Shown: positions 21,008 through 30,287 of the stretch, in pieces
Layout: each line of letters begins with the position of its first letter
Numbering within the stretch: position 1 is the stretch's first letter
NCBI GenBank assembly: GCA_965220615.1
Contig: CBDCQL010000002.1
Span: 62,001-126,000, forward strand
Origin: JAGWBD01 sp965220615
GTDB taxonomy: Bacteria > Chloroflexota > Anaerolineae > Aggregatilineales > Phototrophicaceae
Direction: 5' to 3'
Length of the DNA stretch: 64,000 bases
The notes under the pieces: model-generated
Databases searched by the model: none
Told to the model about the DNA's origin: nothing
Seen by the model: only the letters and a program-made list of their open reading frames with translations
Made by a program: the position numbers and the translations under genes

Positions 21008-22507
21008 CTGAACACCCTGCTGGTGTTGCCGATCCTGATACCCTTTCTGATGGCAATTCTGTCGATCATCAACTGGGGCAACCGCGTGCTGCACAGGTTT
21101 TTGGCGCTGGCGGGCAGCGTGGGCCTGCTCTTTGCGGCGCTGGCCCTGTTGACGACGGTGAGCGAGCAGGGAATCCTGAGCAGCAACATCGGCGACTGGC
21201 CGGCGCCCTTCGGCATCGTGCTGGTGGCGGACCTGCCGGCCGCCATCATGGTGCTGATGGCGGCCATCGTCGGCCTGGCCGTGCTGGTGTATGCCACCGC
21301 CAGCATGGACGAGGGCCGCGAGCGCTTCGGCTACTATCCGCTGGTCCTGTTGTTGCTGATGGGGATGTGCGGGGCCTTCCTGACCGGCGACCTTTTCAAT
21401 CTCTACGTGTGGTTCGAAATCATGCTGATCGCTTCCTTCGCCCTGCTGGCGCTGGGGGGCAGTCGGGCGCAACTGGAGGGTTCGGTCAAGTACTTCGCGC
21501 TGAACCTGCTGGTCTCGGCCTTCCTCCTGACGGGCATCGGCCTGCTTTATGGCATGACGGGTTCCCTTAACCTTGCGGCGCTGGCGCAGGCCTTGCGCGC
21601 GGCAGGGCCGGAGCAACCGGTGACGACGGTGGCCATCTTTTTCATGATCGCCTTTGGCATCAAGGCGGCCATGTTTCCCCTCTACTTCTGGTTGCCGGCT
21701 TCCTATCACACGCCACCGGTGGCGGTCTCGGCCATATTCGCCGGCCTGCTGACCAAGGTTGGCGTTTACGCCATGATCCGCCTGTTCACGCTGCTCTTCG
21801 TGCAGGATACGGCGTGGACCCACGGGCTGTTGCTGGCGGGCGCCGCGCTTACCATGTTGAGTGGCGTGCTGGGGGCCATGGCCTTCGACGACATTCGGCG
21901 CATCTTCGCCTTTCACATCATCAGCCAGATCGCCTACATGGTGCTGGGACTGGCGCTGTTTCTGCCCATGGCGCTGGCGGGCACGATTTTTTACATGGTG
22001 CATCACATCCTTGTCATCGTGTCGCTTTTCCTTGTCAGCGGGCTCATTGCCAGGGCGGGAGGCTCGTATTTCAAGGCGCAACTGGGCGGGCTGTACGGGC
22101 ACAGGGCGCTGCTGGCACTCCTGTTTCTGGTGCCGGCGCTGTCGCTTTCGGGGGTGCCGCCGCTCTCCGGTTTCTGGGCCAAGCTGACCTTGCTGCGCGT
22201 CACGCTGGAGCGGGAGTTGTGGCTGGTAGCTGCCATTGCCCTGCTGGTCAGTTTGCTGACCCTGTTCTCCATGCTTCGCATCTGGCTGAGCGCTTTCTGG
22301 GGTCCGCCCGGCACAGCGTCAGAGTCCGTTACGCCATTGCGCGCAGGGGAACGGCGTGCACTCTACGGGTCGACGCTGGCGCTGGTGACGCTTACCGTGG
22401 CCCTGAGTCTCTTCGCCGGTCCGGCATTTGAACTGGCCCAAAGGGCTGCGACGCAGTTGCTGGATCCGACGGGTTACATCATTGCAGTGCTGGGAGAAAG
22501 TCCGTGA
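21008..22507 (+). CDS. mrpD: Na+/H+ antiporter subunit D, probable CTG start
   Basis: NuoN/NuoM-like antiporter subunit, 499 residues with about 14 membrane segments. Conserved features are LYVWFEIMLIASFALLALG, the FGIKAAMFPLYFWLPASYHT helix and SAIFAGLLTKVGVYAMIRLF. The first conventional start in frame is GTG 21023, but it is 20 bases from the only good ribosome binding site (AGGAGG, 20998-21003). CTG at 21008 is five bases from that site and restores the family N-terminus MNTLLVLPILIPF. A stop at 21005 blocks any earlier start. The gene overlaps mrpE by GTGA. Confidence 0.9.
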   Translation: MNTLLVLPILIPFLMAILSIINWGNRVLHRFLALAGSVGLLFAALALLTTVSEQGILSSNIGDWPAPFGIVLVADLPAAIMVLMAAIVGLAVLVYATASMDEGRERFGYYPLVLLLLMGMCGAFLTGDLFNLYVWFEIMLIASFALLALGGSRAQLEGSVKYFALNLLVSAFLLTGIGLLYGMTGSLNLAALAQALRAAGPEQPVTTVAIFFMIAFGIKAAMFPLYFWLPASYHTPPVAVSAIFAGLLTKVGVYAMIRLFTLLFVQDTAWTHGLLLAGAALTMLSGVLGAMAFDDIRRIFAFHIISQIAYMVLGLALFLPMALAGTIFYMVHHILVIVSLFLVSGLIARAGGSYFKAQLGGLYGHRALLALLFLVPALSLSGVPPLSGFWAKLTLLRVTLERELWLVAAIALLVSLLTLFSMLRIWLSAFWGPPGTASESVTPLRAGERRALYGSTLALVTLTVALSLFAGPAFELAQRAATQLLDPTGYIIAVLGESP

Positions 22508-22977
22508 ACTGGTTGCTGCTGCACGTCCTGCTGGCCCTGATCTGGGCGGCGTTGAGCGGCGAACTGACTCCTGTCAACGTCGCTGGCGGTTTCGTGGTGG
22601 GCTATCTCGTGCTCCTGCTGGCGCGCAGGGCCATGGGCAGCCAGCGTTACGTGACTCGCGTGCCCCGCGTGCTGCGATTTACGCTGTATTTTGTGGTGAT
22701 GCTCGTGCAGGCCAACCTGCGCGTAACCCGCGAGGTGTTGACCCCGGACTTCAGGGCGCGCCCGGCGATCGTTGCGGTGCCGCTGGACATACGCGACGAG
22801 GTGGCGATCACGACGCTGGCCAACCTGATCACCCTGACGCCGGGTACGCTTTCGCTGGACGTTTCCACGGACAGGCGCGTGCTTTACGTACACGCCATGT
22901 TCGTCACCGACGTGGAGGCCTTCCGTCTCGAGATCAAGGAAGGGCTGGAACGGCGCGTACAGGACGTGTTCACGTGA
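22504..22977 (+). CDS. mrpE: Na+/H+ antiporter subunit E
   Basis: A 157-residue membrane subunit of the Mrp complex. It starts with two hydrophobic segments (NWLLLHVLLALIWAALSG and GGFVVGYLVLLLARRAM). The conserved stretch ANLITLTPGTLSLDV is present near residue 108. The GTG start lies within the mrpD stop (GTGA). Confidence 0.9.
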   Translation: MNWLLLHVLLALIWAALSGELTPVNVAGGFVVGYLVLLLARRAMGSQRYVTRVPRVLRFTLYFVVMLVQANLRVTREVLTPDFRARPAIVAVPLDIRDEVAITTLANLITLTPGTLSLDVSTDRRVLYVHAMFVTDVEAFRLEIKEGLERRVQDVFT

Positions 22978-23246
22978 CACTGCCTGATCTGGCGCTCTAT
23001 GTGGTGCTGCCGCTGCTGGGCATCGCCCTGCTGCTGGCGCTCTGGCGGCTGCTGCGCGGGCCGCGTATGCCGGATCGCGTCGTGGCGCTGGACCTGATGG
23101 TGACGCTGGGCCTGGGCACGATTGCCGCTTATGCCATCGCCACCGACCAGGCGGCCCTGCTGGACGTGGCGCTGGTGCTGGCGTTGATTTCCTTTCTGGG
23201 AACGACGGCCTTCGCCTACTATCTGCAGAGGAGGCCGGAAGCGTGA
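22974..23246 (+). CDS. mrpF: Na+/H+ antiporter subunit F
   Basis: A 90-residue subunit with three membrane segments. It carries the MnhF core RLLRGPRMPDRVVALDLM near residue 24, then ALLDVALVLALISFLGTTAF. The GTG at 22974 overlaps the mrpE stop (GTGA). The frame stays open far upstream, but that part is antisense-like shadow over mrpE. Confidence 0.9.
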   Translation: MTLPDLALYVVLPLLGIALLLALWRLLRGPRMPDRVVALDLMVTLGLGTIAAYAIATDQAALLDVALVLALISFLGTTAFAYYLQRRPEA

Positions 23247-23641
23247 CCCTGATCGAGGGCCTGACGGCGCTGCTGCTGTTGACCGGCGCCTTCTTCATGT
23301 TTGTGGGCGCCGTGGGGGTCGTGCGCCTGCCGGACCTGTTCATGCGCATGTCGGCCACCACCAAGTCGGCCACGCTCGGCGTGACTTTCCTGATGCTGGC
23401 GGTGGCGCTGCACTTCAACGACCTGGCCATCGGCGCGCGGGCGCTGGCGACCATTCTGTTTGTCTTTCTGACGGCGCCGATCGCGGCTCACATGATCGCG
23501 CGCGCCGGTTACCTGCGGGGGGTCGCCTTGTGGCAGGGGACCATCAGCGACGAGTTACAGGGTCGCTATGACGAGGAGACGGGCGAACTGGACAGTGGCG
23601 CGCCAGCCATGGTGCCGCCCCAGGCCGAGCCGGAGGACTGA
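23243..23641 (+). CDS. mrpG: Na+/H+ antiporter subunit G
   Basis: Last Mrp subunit, 132 residues with three membrane segments. The family signature is AVGVVRLPDLFMRMSATTKS near residue 27. The acidic, proline-rich tail after residue 105 is longer than in short relatives. It starts at GTG 23243 in the mrpF stop (GTGA). It completes an uninterrupted A-B-C-D-E-F-G operon with separate A and B genes. Confidence 0.92.
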   Translation: MTLIEGLTALLLLTGAFFMFVGAVGVVRLPDLFMRMSATTKSATLGVTFLMLAVALHFNDLAIGARALATILFVFLTAPIAAHMIARAGYLRGVALWQGTISDELQGRYDEETGELDSGAPAMVPPQAEPED

Positions 23642-23724
23642 CGGTCTCCCGCCCGCGCAGGTCGCGCCACCAGTGGCGCGGAAGTCTGAATCGCGAATGA
23701 AGGGCGAAGACAGGAGAGCGCAGC

Positions 23725-24705
23725 ATGCAGTACACACATCCAGGGCGCAGTGGACTGCTGGTGAGCCGTCTGTGCCTGGGCACGATGAACTTCGGCGCGC
23801 GCACGGACGAGGCGGAAAGCTGCGCCATCATGGAAGCGGCGCTGGAAGTTGGCATCAACTTCTTCGATACGGCCAACATCTACGGCGCTTATGGCGGCGA
23901 TCTGCCGGGCTACCGCGGCCTGACCGAGGACATCATGGGGCGCTGGTTCGCCCAGGGTGGCGGGCGGCGCGAGAAGGTGGTGCTGGCGACCAAGGTCTAC
24001 AACCCGACGGGCGACTGGCCCAACGAGGGCAAGCTCTCCGCCCTGCACATCCGCCGCGCCTGCGAGGACAGTTTGCGCCGCCTGCAGAGCGATTACATCG
24101 ACGTCTACCAGGTCCATCACGTCGACCGCGAGACGCCCTGGGATGAGATCTGGCAGGCGATGGAGCAGTTGGTGCGCGAGGGCAAGGTCCTTTACACGGG
24201 CAGCAGCAATCACGCCGGCTGGCACATCGTCAAGGCGAACGAGGCCGCGCAGAGGCGCAACCTGCTGGGCCTGATCAGCGAACAGTGCAAGTACAGCCTC
24301 GCCGAACGGCGTGTCGAGCTGGAGTTGTTGCCGGCCTGTCTGGACTACGGCGTGGGCGTGATCCCCTGGGCCCCGCTTGACGGTGGCCTGCTCGGCGGCG
24401 TGCTGCGCAAGCTCGGCGAAGGCCGCCGCGCCTCGGCGGAGATGCGTCCGCGCATAGAGGCCACGCGGCCGCGACTGGAGCGCTACGAGGCCTTTTGCGG
24501 CGAACTTGGAGAGGAACCGGCGGACGTGGCGCTGGCCTGGTTGCTGGCGCAGCCGGCAGTGACGGCGCCGATCGTCGGGCCGGCCGACGCGGTGCAGTTG
24601 CGAGGCAGTCTGCGCTCGCTGGAGATTTGCCTGGATGCGGAGCAGCTGGCGGCCCTCGACGACATCTGGCCGGGGCCGGGCGGCGAGGCGCCGGAAGCCT
24701 GGTAG
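23725..24705 (+). CDS. Aldo/keto reductase
   Basis: NAD(P)H-dependent oxidoreductase of the aldo/keto reductase superfamily, 326 residues, closest in type to YghZ/Kv-beta-like members. The catalytic tetrad is visible: Asp and Tyr in FFDTANIYG (about 47-55), Lys in VVLATKVY, and His in YQVHHVDR. The cofactor end PIVGPADAVQLRGSLRSLEI is intact. GACAGGAGAGCGCAGC precedes the ATG. A near-identical paralogue follows after 79 bases. The substrate is unknown. Confidence 0.9.
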   Translation: MQYTHPGRSGLLVSRLCLGTMNFGARTDEAESCAIMEAALEVGINFFDTANIYGAYGGDLPGYRGLTEDIMGRWFAQGGGRREKVVLATKVYNPTGDWPNEGKLSALHIRRACEDSLRRLQSDYIDVYQVHHVDRETPWDEIWQAMEQLVREGKVLYTGSSNHAGWHIVKANEAAQRRNLLGLISEQCKYSLAERRVELELLPACLDYGVGVIPWAPLDGGLLGGVLRKLGEGRRASAEMRPRIEATRPRLERYEAFCGELGEEPADVALAWLLAQPAVTAPIVGPADAVQLRGSLRSLEICLDAEQLAALDDIWPGPGGEAPEAW

Positions 24706-24784
24706 CGGCCAGGACCCAACCCCTTCCCGGCCAGGCATGAGAACACAGGCGTTTTGACCTGACACAATCAAGAGGGAGAAAACC

Positions 24785-25765
24785 ATGCAATACACCCATC
24801 CCGGTCGCAGCGGACTGAGCGTAAGCCGGCTGTGCCTCGGCACCATGAACTTTGGCCCGCACGCCAGCGAGGACGACAGCCAGGTCATCATGGACCGGGC
24901 GCTGGACCTGGGCATCAACTTTTTCGACACGGCCAACCGCTACGGCCTGCGCGAAGGCCGGGGCCACCACGGCCTCACCGAGGAGATCATCGGGTGCTGG
25001 TGGGCCCAGGGCGGCGGACGGCGCGAGAAGGTGGTGCTGGCGACCAAGTTGTACGGCGCGATGGGCGACTGGCCCAACGAGGGCAAGCTGTCGGCGCTCA
25101 ACATCCGCCGGGCCTGCGAAGCCAGCCTGCGGCGGCTGCAGACGGACTATATCGACATATACCAGATGCACCACGTAGACCGCGAGACGCCTTGGGAAGA
25201 GATCTGGCAGGGGATGGAACAACTGCAACGCGAGGGCAAGATCCTCTACGTGGGCAGCAGCAACTTCGCCGGCTGGCACATCGCGAAAGCCCAGGAAGCG
25301 GCGCAACGCCGTAACTTCATGGGGCTGATCACCGAGCAATGCAAATACAGCCTCAACGAGCGCAACGCCGAAATGGAGCTCCTGCCGGCCTGCGAGGACT
25401 ACGGCGTGGGGACGATTCCCTGGAGCCCGCTGGCTGGCGGCCTGCTGGGCGGTGTGCTGCGCAAGATCGAGGAAGGTCGACGCGCCGCAGCCGGCATGCA
25501 GGCGCGCATTGACGCCCTGCGGCCGCAGCTTGAGCGTTACGAGAGCTTCTGCGCCGAGGCGGGCGAGGCTCCGGCCGACGTGGCCCTTGCCTGGTTGCTG
25601 GCGCAGCCGGCAGTGACGGCGCCGATCATCGGCCCGCGCAATCTTGAGCAGCTGGAAGGCAGCCTGCGCGCGCTGGAGATTCAGCTGGATGCGGAGCAAC
25701 TGACGGCGCTGGACGGCATGTGGCCGGGGCCGGGCGGTCCCGCGCCGGAAGCCTGGGCCTGGTAG
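24785..25765 (+). CDS. Aldo/keto reductase, tandem paralogue
   Basis: A 326-residue aldo/keto reductase collinear with the preceding gene without gaps except near residue 57, where this copy reads NRYGLREGRGHH. Tetrad residues are kept (FFDTANRYG, VVLATKLY, YQMHHVDR). The pair clearly arose by duplication; divergence sits in the substrate loops, so they may act on different sugars or aldehydes. AGAGGGAG lies upstream of the ATG. Confidence 0.9.
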   Translation: MQYTHPGRSGLSVSRLCLGTMNFGPHASEDDSQVIMDRALDLGINFFDTANRYGLREGRGHHGLTEEIIGCWWAQGGGRREKVVLATKLYGAMGDWPNEGKLSALNIRRACEASLRRLQTDYIDIYQMHHVDRETPWEEIWQGMEQLQREGKILYVGSSNFAGWHIAKAQEAAQRRNFMGLITEQCKYSLNERNAEMELLPACEDYGVGTIPWSPLAGGLLGGVLRKIEEGRRAAAGMQARIDALRPQLERYESFCAEAGEAPADVALAWLLAQPAVTAPIIGPRNLEQLEGSLRALEIQLDAEQLTALDGMWPGPGGPAPEAWAW

Positions 25766-25890
25766 GGGGACCTTACCAGGCGCCCCTCAAGTAACCATTG
25801 ACTTTCTCGCGACCGGGTGTGAAAGGATTTGGCGTGGGGGTGTGGCAGGTGGACCTGTTTCCGCTTTGACAGAGGCTTGCCCGGTGGAGC

Positions 25891-26706
25891 CTACAGGTCC
25901 TCGCCGGTGACGTAGACCGTGTCTCGGAAGGCGAACTGGTGGTAACTCTGGCCGAGGTTGTCGCGCAGGATGAAGTGATAGCAGGCATCGCCCTGGGGCG
26001 CGACGCTGAGGGGCTCGTCGAGGACCACGGTTGACAGCGACCAGCCGCCTGGCAGAGTTGGCCCACTGATATCGGGGCGACCGCTGGCGGTGGCGTGCAT
26101 GACGAAACGGGCGCCATTGTCGCTGCTGAGCACGTGGATCTCGCCACTGAAACCGATATCGTGGCATTTGCGAATGACTGTCAGGCTGACGTGGCCGGGC
26201 AGCACCAGCGGGCCGAGGCAGCCGAGGCTGGAGGGGTGGCAGTCCGTCGTGGTGATGATGGCCAGGTCCATCCAGTTGTAACCGTCGATCTCCCGAAAGC
26301 GAAAGCAGTCGTCCCCTGTGCAGCCGAGGTCGTTGCGCGCCGGAGCCACACCAACGGGCGGCGAGCCGTGGAAGCAACTTTCGTCAAAGAGCAGATGCCG
26401 CTCGCTGTTCTTGCTCCAGGGCAGGGAAGGCTGGAAGCCGGGCCAGGCGTCATGGCTGATGGCGCCGGGGCCGCCGGCAACGACGACGCGGTTACCGGGT
26501 AACCCGGGCAACTCGACCAGTTCAAGGGCCGTGCCTGGCGCGCCGCAGCGGGCGTTGGCCGGGCGCTCGCGGTCGCCGAGGGTGATCGCAAAGGTCTCGC
26601 GGCGGTTCAGCAGGTCGTTCCAGGCGACGGCGACGATGGCGTAGACGAGGCCAACCAGCAGGGCGAGCCGCAGCAGGGTCAGCAGAAGTCGGGCCAGGAA
26701 GCGCAC
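25891..26706 (-). CDS. Hypothetical membrane-anchored extracytoplasmic protein
   Basis: A 271-residue protein with one N-terminal membrane segment (about residues 5-27) preceded by arginines, so most of the chain lies outside the membrane. The body is beta-rich with at least seven cysteines (for example DDCFRF, TDCHPSSLGC, IRKCHD), which could form disulfides. No known domain was recognised. It is divergent from glpK. An empty 125-base gap follows it. Confidence 0.65.
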   Translation of the reverse strand: MRFLARLLLTLLRLALLVGLVYAIVAVAWNDLLNRRETFAITLGDRERPANARCGAPGTALELVELPGLPGNRVVVAGGPGAISHDAWPGFQPSLPWSKNSERHLLFDESCFHGSPPVGVAPARNDLGCTGDDCFRFREIDGYNWMDLAIITTTDCHPSSLGCLGPLVLPGHVSLTVIRKCHDIGFSGEIHVLSSDNGARFVMHATASGRPDISGPTLPGGWSLSTVVLDEPLSVAPQGDACYHFILRDNLGQSYHQFAFRDTVYVTGEDL

Positions 26707-26788
26707 GAGACCTCCAGGTCGCGTGAGGTACGCGTCAAGGCTATCATAGTCCGCGCAAATTGTGCATCCGCTGAGGGCGAGAGTGGAT

Positions 26789-28285
26789 ATGTCCGATTAC
26801 GTTCTGGCGCTGGACCAGGGCACGACCTCATCGCGCGCCATTCTCTTTGATCGCGCGGGCAGCATCAGCGCTGTGGCCCAGCAGGAGTTTCCCCAGCTTT
26901 ATCCGCAACCGGGTTGGGTGGAACATGAGCCACGGGCGATTTGGCAGTCGCAGTTGACGGTGGCGCAGGAAGCGCTGGCGCAGGCGGGCGCGGACGCAGC
27001 GCAACTGGCGGCCATCGGAATCACCAACCAGCGCGAGACGACTCTCTTGTGGGAGCGCGACAGCGGTCGGCCGCTGCACAATGCCATCGTCTGGCAGGAC
27101 CGGCGCACGGCGGGTTTCTGCGACGAGCTTAAGGCGGAGGGCTTCGACCAGGTCATTCTGGAACACACGGGCCTGGTCACCGATCCCTACTTTTCGGGGA
27201 CGAAACTGAAATGGCTGCTGGAGCATGTGCCGGACGCGCGCTCGCGGGCGCTGCGCGGCGAGCTGGCCTTTGGCACGGTGGACACCTGGTTGATCTGGCA
27301 ACTGACGGGTGGGCGGCTGCACGTCACGGACGTGAGCAACGCCAGCCGTACCATGCTCTACGACATCCACGCGCAAGACTGGTGCGAGCCGATCCTGGGA
27401 AGGCTGGACATCCCGCGCGCCCTTTTGCCGCGTGTGACCGCCAGCAGCGAGCCGCTGGGCGAGAGCGACGCGGGGCAGCTGGGAGCTCCGGTCCTGCTGG
27501 CGGGCATGGCCGGCGACCAGCAGGCGGCGACCTTCGGCCAGGCCTGTCATTCGCCGGGTATGGCCAAGAACACCTACGGCACCGGTTGCTTCCTGCTTTT
27601 GAACACAGGCGAAACGCCGGTGCGCTCCGCCAACAACCTGCTGACGACGGTAGCCTGGCGTGTCGGGGATGCAGCGCCGGTCTACGCGCTCGAAGGCAGC
27701 GTCTTCGTGGCGGGGGCGGCGGTGCAGTGGCTGCGCGACGAACTTGGCCTGATCGCCAGTGCGGAGGAAAGCGCGGCGCTGGCGGACAGCGTCAGGGACA
27801 GCGGCGGAGTCGTCGTCGTGCCCGCCTTCACCGGCCTCGGCGCGCCCTGGTGGGACGCGTATGCCCGGGGCGCCGTGCTGGGTCTGACGCGCGGTAGCGG
27901 ACGGGCGGAGATCGTGCGGGCTACTCTGGAGAGCATCGCTTTTCAATCGCGCGACGTGGTGGACGCGATGAGCGCCGACGCGGGCCTGGCCCTGCAAGAG
28001 TTGCGCGTCGATGGCGGCGCGGCGGCCAACGACTTTCTGATGCAGTTTCAGGCGGACATTCTGGGGACGCCGGTGCAACGACCGGCGATCACCGAGACCA
28101 CGGCGCTGGGCGCGGCGTACCTGGCGGGCATGGCCAGCGGCTTCTGGAGCAGCAGTGAAGAAATCGCCGGGCAATGGCGCGTCGAACGGGTCTTTGAGCC
28201 GCGCATGTCGGCGGATGAACGCGAATCGCGTTACGCGGCCTGGAGAACTGCGGTCGCGCGTGTGCGTGGCCGGGTGGAGGAGTGA
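26789..28285 (+). CDS. glpK: Glycerol kinase
   Basis: Cytoplasmic FGGY-family kinase making sn-glycerol-3-phosphate from glycerol and ATP, about 498 residues. The first phosphate-binding motif is LALDQGTTSSRAILFD at residues 6-21. Substrate-contact regions include ITNQRETTLLW and QDRRTAGFCDEL, and the FGGY motifs NTYGTGCFLLLNTG and GGAAANDFLMQFQAD are present. The ATG at 26789 is used. A GTG six bases upstream (26783) lies closer to the GAGGG and is an equal candidate. It is followed by glpD, giving a two-gene glycerol pathway. Confidence 0.93.
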   Translation: MSDYVLALDQGTTSSRAILFDRAGSISAVAQQEFPQLYPQPGWVEHEPRAIWQSQLTVAQEALAQAGADAAQLAAIGITNQRETTLLWERDSGRPLHNAIVWQDRRTAGFCDELKAEGFDQVILEHTGLVTDPYFSGTKLKWLLEHVPDARSRALRGELAFGTVDTWLIWQLTGGRLHVTDVSNASRTMLYDIHAQDWCEPILGRLDIPRALLPRVTASSEPLGESDAGQLGAPVLLAGMAGDQQAATFGQACHSPGMAKNTYGTGCFLLLNTGETPVRSANNLLTTVAWRVGDAAPVYALEGSVFVAGAAVQWLRDELGLIASAEESAALADSVRDSGGVVVVPAFTGLGAPWWDAYARGAVLGLTRGSGRAEIVRATLESIAFQSRDVVDAMSADAGLALQELRVDGGAAANDFLMQFQADILGTPVQRPAITETTALGAAYLAGMASGFWSSSEEIAGQWRVERVFEPRMSADERESRYAAWRTAVARVRGRVEE

Positions 28286-28313
28286 ACACTGCGGGAGAGT
28301 CTTTGGCAGGCAG

Positions 28314-28370
28314 CCCTCGCCCCAACCCTTTCCCGCCCGATCGCCGGAGCCCCTTGCAGTGGGAGAGGGG
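28314..28370. repeat. Half copy of the CCCTC...GAGAGGGG palindromic repeat
   Basis: CCCTCGCCCC at the left and GGGAGAGGGG at the right match one arm of the composite element seen at 10604, 30154 and 30685. The inner bases are degenerate. It lies in the short gap between glpK and glpD. Confidence 0.5.
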
Positions 28371-28419
28371 AAAACTCTGAACCGGTCTGCCAAAAACTGG
28401 TCGTGAAAGCAGCGAATCA

Positions 28420-30121
28420 ATGGCAATCATGAAGCGGGAAGGGACGCTGCAGTCGTTGCGGAAGCGGCCGGACGTCGACGTCCTGATCATCGGCGCGGGC
28501 GTGAACGGCATCGCCGTCTTTCGCGAGCTGGCGCTGCAGGGTCTGCGCGTGCTGCTGGTGGACAAGGGCGATTTCTGCTCCGGCACCAGCGCGGCGTCCT
28601 CGCACATGATGCATGGCGGCCTGCGCTACCTGGAAAACGGCGAGTTTCGTCTGGTGCGCGAGGCGCTGCTGGAACGCAACCGTCTGCTGCGCAATGCGCC
28701 GCATCACGTTAAGCCGCTGCCTACGACCATGCCCCTGTTTCGGCGCTTTTCGGGCCTGCTCAACGCGCCGCTGAACTTTCTGGGTCTGGCGCGGCGACCA
28801 TCGACGCGCGGTGCCTTCGTCGTGCGCATCGGCCTGCTGGTCTACGATTGGTTCACGCGTCAGGGGCGTGCCCTGCCGACCCATCGATTCAACAGTCGGG
28901 CGGAAGCCCTGCGCCAGCGGCCAGCGCTGAACCCCGACGTCCTGTGTACAGTGACCTGGTACGATGCCTGGCTGGCCAGCCCCGAACGCCTGTGCATCGA
29001 GCTCGTCGGCGATGGCGTGGCGGCACATGAGGAGGCCCTTGCGCTCAACTACTTGTCAGCGCAGGCAGGGCAGGGGGCGACGGTGACTCTGCGGGACGGG
29101 GAGACGGGCGAGGAACTGGAAGTCCGGCCGCGCCTGGTGATCAACGCCGGAGGCCCGTGGATCGACGGGGTCAACCGGCGTCTGGGCACTCCAACCCGCT
29201 GGATCGGCGGCACGAAGGGCGCGCACCTGGTGCTGGCGCATGACGGGTTGCACGCTGCCTGCGCGGACCACGAGCTGTTTTTCGAGACGCCGGATGGACG
29301 CATCGTGTTGTTCTTTCCGCTGGAGGAGCGGGTCCTGCTGGGCACAACCGACATTCCGGCCGACGATCCCGACGCCGTGGCCGTCAGCGAGGAGGAGATC
29401 GACTACCTGCTGGGGTCGCTGAGGACGGTCTTCCCGGACCTGGCGGTAGGACGCGAGCACATCGTCTTTCAGTACAGTGGCATCCGGCCACTGCCGGATA
29501 GCTCGACGGCGACGACCGGTCAGATCAGTCGCGACCACAGCATCCGCAGAATCGAGGCCGGGGAGGCGGGGCTGGACTTTCCCGGTGCTGGCGCTGGTCG
29601 GCGGCAAGTGGACGACCTTCCGCGCCTTTGGCGAGCAGGCGGCGGACGAGGCGCTGCGCCGCCTGGGACGGGACCGGCGCTTCGCCACGCACGAGCTGGC
29701 CATCGGCGGTGGGCGCGAATGGCCGACGGACGAAGCGGCACGCTCCGCCTGGCTGGCGCGGGTTGGCGCGGACACGGGTTTGCCTGCTGCGCGTCTGGCA
29801 CAATTGCTGGACCGTTACGGCACACAGGCAGAGGACGTGGCCGCCTTCCTGGCGGCGGAGATGGACAAGGCGCTGGAACACCTGCCGGGTTACAGTCATC
29901 GCGAACTCGTCTGGATTGCGCAAGGGGAAGCGGTCATGCATTTGGACGACCTGTTGCTGCGACGCACGTTGCTGGCGATGTGCGGGCGGGTGACGACGCC
30001 GGGTCTGGCGCAGGCCGCGGAGACGCTGGGTGCAGCGCTGGGCTGGAGTGCGGCGCGGGTCGAAGAGGAGCGGGCGCGCACGGAACAGTTGCTCCGGGAA
30101 CGGCACGGTGTGCAGTTGTGA
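28420..30121 (+). pseudogene. glpD: Aerobic glycerol-3-phosphate dehydrogenase, frameshifted
   Basis: FAD enzyme that oxidises glycerol-3-phosphate to dihydroxyacetone phosphate at the membrane. The N-terminus has VLIIGAGVNG (residues 21-30) and GTSAASSHMMHGGLRYL, both typical of GlpD. The frame is correct to codon 387, then shifts by one base at TTTCCCGG (29578-29585). Dropping one C gives LDFPVLALVGGKWTTFRAFG, the conserved GlpD segment, and the second frame runs to 30121 through the C-terminal DAO domain. Corrected length is about 566 residues. A sequencing error is the simplest cause; a true mutation is possible. Confidence 0.85.
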
Positions 30122-30153
30122 GGGGCATGGCTGAGGTGTTTACAGGCGTGGGT

Positions 30154-30278
30154 CCTCACCCCCCGGCCCCCTCTCCCAGGGGGAGAGGGGGAGACAACGC
30201 TCTTGAGATTCGTTTTCCTTGGACAAGACCAAACGTTAAAGTCCCTCTCCCACCGGGAGAGGGATTTAGGGTGAGGGC
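30154..30278. repeat. Composite palindromic element, copy 2 (left of DUF559 gene)
   Basis: Begins CCTCACCCCCCGGCCCC and ends GGGATTTAGGGTGAGGGC. Two internal hairpins of the CCCTCTCC/GGAGAGGG type are spaced by about 60 bases that end in GTTAAAGTCCCTCT. It stops ten bases before the DUF559 ATG. Its structure equals that of the copies at 10604 and 30685. Confidence 0.8.
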
Positions 30279-30287
30279 GAGTCTCAC

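Noticed and set aside
23566..25699. Two minus-strand frames of over 450 codons across the aldo/keto reductase pair
   Set aside because: They mirror the duplicated reductase genes on the other strand, which explains why they resemble each other.
26828..28426. A 532-codon minus-strand frame
   Set aside because: Antisense to glpK, with no domain and a composition typical of a shadow frame.
29578..29586. Programmed +1 frameshifting in glpD
   Set aside because: GlpD is not known to use it, and two similar indels occur in the next large gene, so local sequence error or decay is simpler. Kept only as a secondary possibility.
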